14,737 nt of DNA, from NCBI GenBank assembly GCA_027435495.1, contig DAHZZC010000219.1:1-14737 (forward strand). Direction: 5' to 3'. The notes beneath the pieces are model-generated. The model did not search any database, was not told where the DNA came from, and was given only the letters and a program-made list of their open reading frames with translations. This document shows, piece by piece, positions 13,712 to 14,737 of this stretch. This DNA is from Planctomycetales bacterium (GTDB lineage: Bacteria > Planctomycetota > Planctomycetia > Isosphaerales > Isosphaeraceae). The position numbers and the translations under genes are program-made. How positions within the stretch are numbered: the first letter of the stretch is position 1; each line of letters starts with the position of its first letter.

Positions 13712-14737
13712 ATGTCCATGAGCGAGTTCATGTTCATGGTCCCAGGCGCCGCCACTCAGGAGAACGCCCCCGCCGGTCGTTTCGTCCTTTCGATCCGCCT
13801 GCGGCGCTCGCTCGATATCCTGGGCCTTTCGGTCTGTTGCGGATGGCTGGCCGGCCTTGGCGAGGTCGGCGCGATTCTGCTGCGCAAGCATCTTGTGGAT
13901 ATCGATGGCTTTTATCGAATGAGCCAGCATTTCGTCTGGCTGATTCCGGTGACCGATCTGCTGATTCTCCTGGCCATTGGAGCCCCCCTCGCGCTCCTCG
14001 GGTTTGTCTGGCCCGCCCGAGGCGGCCCTCTCGCCGGGCGTATCCTGGCAACGCTCGCCCTGCTCGCGGTGATCTGGAGGGCATTCCCGGGGATTTACGC
14101 CCCCGCCGGCCTCGTTCTCGCGATCGGGGCCGCGATCCGGCTTGCCTCCTTGCTGGAACGGGATTCCGCTGCCTCCCGCCGCTGGGCCTGGAGAGGATGG
14201 ATGCTGGTGTCCATCGTCTCGGTAGCCACCGGGACGACATTCCTCCACGCGGATCGCCTTCGGATCAGACGTGCCGAGGAGCGGCCATTGCCGCCGCCTG
14301 GATCTCCGAACGTGCTTCTGGTCGTCCTCGATACCGTTGCGGCCGATCACCTCAGCCTCTACGGCTACCATCGGCCGACCAGCCCGGCGCTCGACCAGGC
14401 CGCCCGCCAGGGTGTGCGGTTCGATCGGGCCCGAGCCACCTCGTCGTGGACCCTGCCTTCGCACGGGAGCCTCTTCACGGGGCGATGGCCCCACGAGCTC
14501 TCGGCTGGCTGGATGACCCCGCTCGACACGACCCACCGGACGTTGGCCGAATACCTGGGCTCGCGAGGCTACGCAACCGCAGGTTTCGTCGGAAACCTGT
14601 TTTACTGTAGCGCCGATGGCGGACTCGCCCGCGGCTTCGACGTGTACCGCGATTTCCCTCGGAACACGCGTTCGGCCCTGCTGATGTCCTCCCTGATTTC
14701 GCGGCCCATCGCGGGGATGCGATCGATTGAAGATTTC
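13712..14737 (+). CDS. Polytopic membrane protein with sulfatase-fold (alkaline phosphatase superfamily) domain, 3' truncated
   Basis: The frame is open from ATG 13712 through the window end, 342 residues visible. ATGs at 13718 and 13730 are alternative starts; no strong ribosome binding site precedes any. Hydrophobic helices lie at about 35-57, 73-99, 110-122, 127-148 and 162-178. They are followed by a sulfatase-fold domain: NVLLVVLDTVAADHLSLYGY (200-219), with D207 as metal ligand, then SSWTLPSHGSLFTG (244-257). The position of the formylglycine Cys/Ser in C/S-x-P-S/A-R is T247, and Arg is His (H251). It therefore should not be a formylglycine sulfatase; Thr nucleophiles occur in phosphoglycerol transferases such as LtaS. 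WTLPSH variants are common in unclassified members. The role, perhaps transfer or cleavage at a lipid or glycan, is inferred. Metal ligands later in the domain are outside the window. Confidence 0.85.
   Translation, partial: MSMSEFMFMVPGAATQENAPAGRFVLSIRLRRSLDILGLSVCCGWLAGLGEVGAILLRKHLVDIDGFYRMSQHFVWLIPVTDLLILLAIGAPLALLGFVWPARGGPLAGRILATLALLAVIWRAFPGIYAPAGLVLAIGAAIRLASLLERDSAASRRWAWRGWMLVSIVSVATGTTFLHADRLRIRRAEERPLPPPGSPNVLLVVLDTVAADHLSLYGYHRPTSPALDQAARQGVRFDRARATSSWTLPSHGSLFTGRWPHELSAGWMTPLDTTHRTLAEYLGSRGYATAGFVGNLFYCSADGGLARGFDVYRDFPRNTRSALLMSSLISRPIAGMRSIEDF

Noticed and set aside
13706..14536. 276-codon minus-strand frame at the window end
   Set aside because: It is antisense to the sulfatase-fold gene. 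The plus-strand frame shows membrane helices and the LDT...WTLPSH motifs.

Overview
The window is GC-rich, densely coded DNA. It most likely comes from a planctomycete, with an Isosphaeraceae-like member as the best guess. That is inferred from the gene types together: secreted polysaccharide-active enzymes, an FG-GAP/VCBS propeller protein, an FHA-GAF histidine kinase, a GQSNM-type acetylesterase, a sulfatase-fold membrane protein and tandem tatA genes. No rRNA or other taxonomic marker is present. Five genes use GTG starts supported by Shine-Dalgarno sequences or signal-peptide position, or have GTG as the only start that fits.

Layout. (1) 1-1841, plus strand: 3' part of a glycoside-hydrolase-like protein, resembling alpha-galactosidases. 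It is tail-to-tail, five bases apart, with (2) 1847-3607, minus strand: a secreted seven-repeat FG-GAP/VCBS protein with a C-terminal beta domain. (3) 3838-4233, plus: a stand-alone FHA domain protein, convergent across an AT-richer non-coding stretch with (4) 4521-6224, minus: an FHA-GAF-histidine kinase. (5) 6526-7290, minus: a seven-helix Bax inhibitor-1/YccA protein with a long structured leader and a strong downstream hairpin. (6) 7575-9287, minus: an FAD-dependent oxidoreductase with a twin-arginine (Tat) signal. (7) 9382-9464, plus: tRNA-Leu(UAG). (8) 9771-10756, plus: a Tat cluster of one divergent TatA/B-like two-helix protein followed by two TatA paralogues, closed by a strong terminator at 10821-10868. 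(9) 10928-12136, plus: a secreted GQSNM (SASA/CE6-like) esterase, convergent with (10) 12237-13544, minus: a membrane-anchored TPR protein. (11) 13712 to the window end, plus: the 5' part of a polytopic membrane protein with a sulfatase-fold domain whose nucleophile position is threonine.

How it fits together. Most products act at or outside the cytoplasmic membrane: glycan breakdown (hydrolase, esterase), extracellular binding (VCBS propeller) and export (Tat components, plus one predicted Tat substrate nearby). The two FHA proteins suggest phosphothreonine-dependent signalling, but no Ser/Thr kinase or response regulator is visible. I found no CRISPR array, insertion sequence, phage gene or recognisable defence island. 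The most unusual part is the Tat cluster, where a protein with TatA-like spacing but a second membrane helix precedes two ordinary TatA genes. tatC is not in the window.
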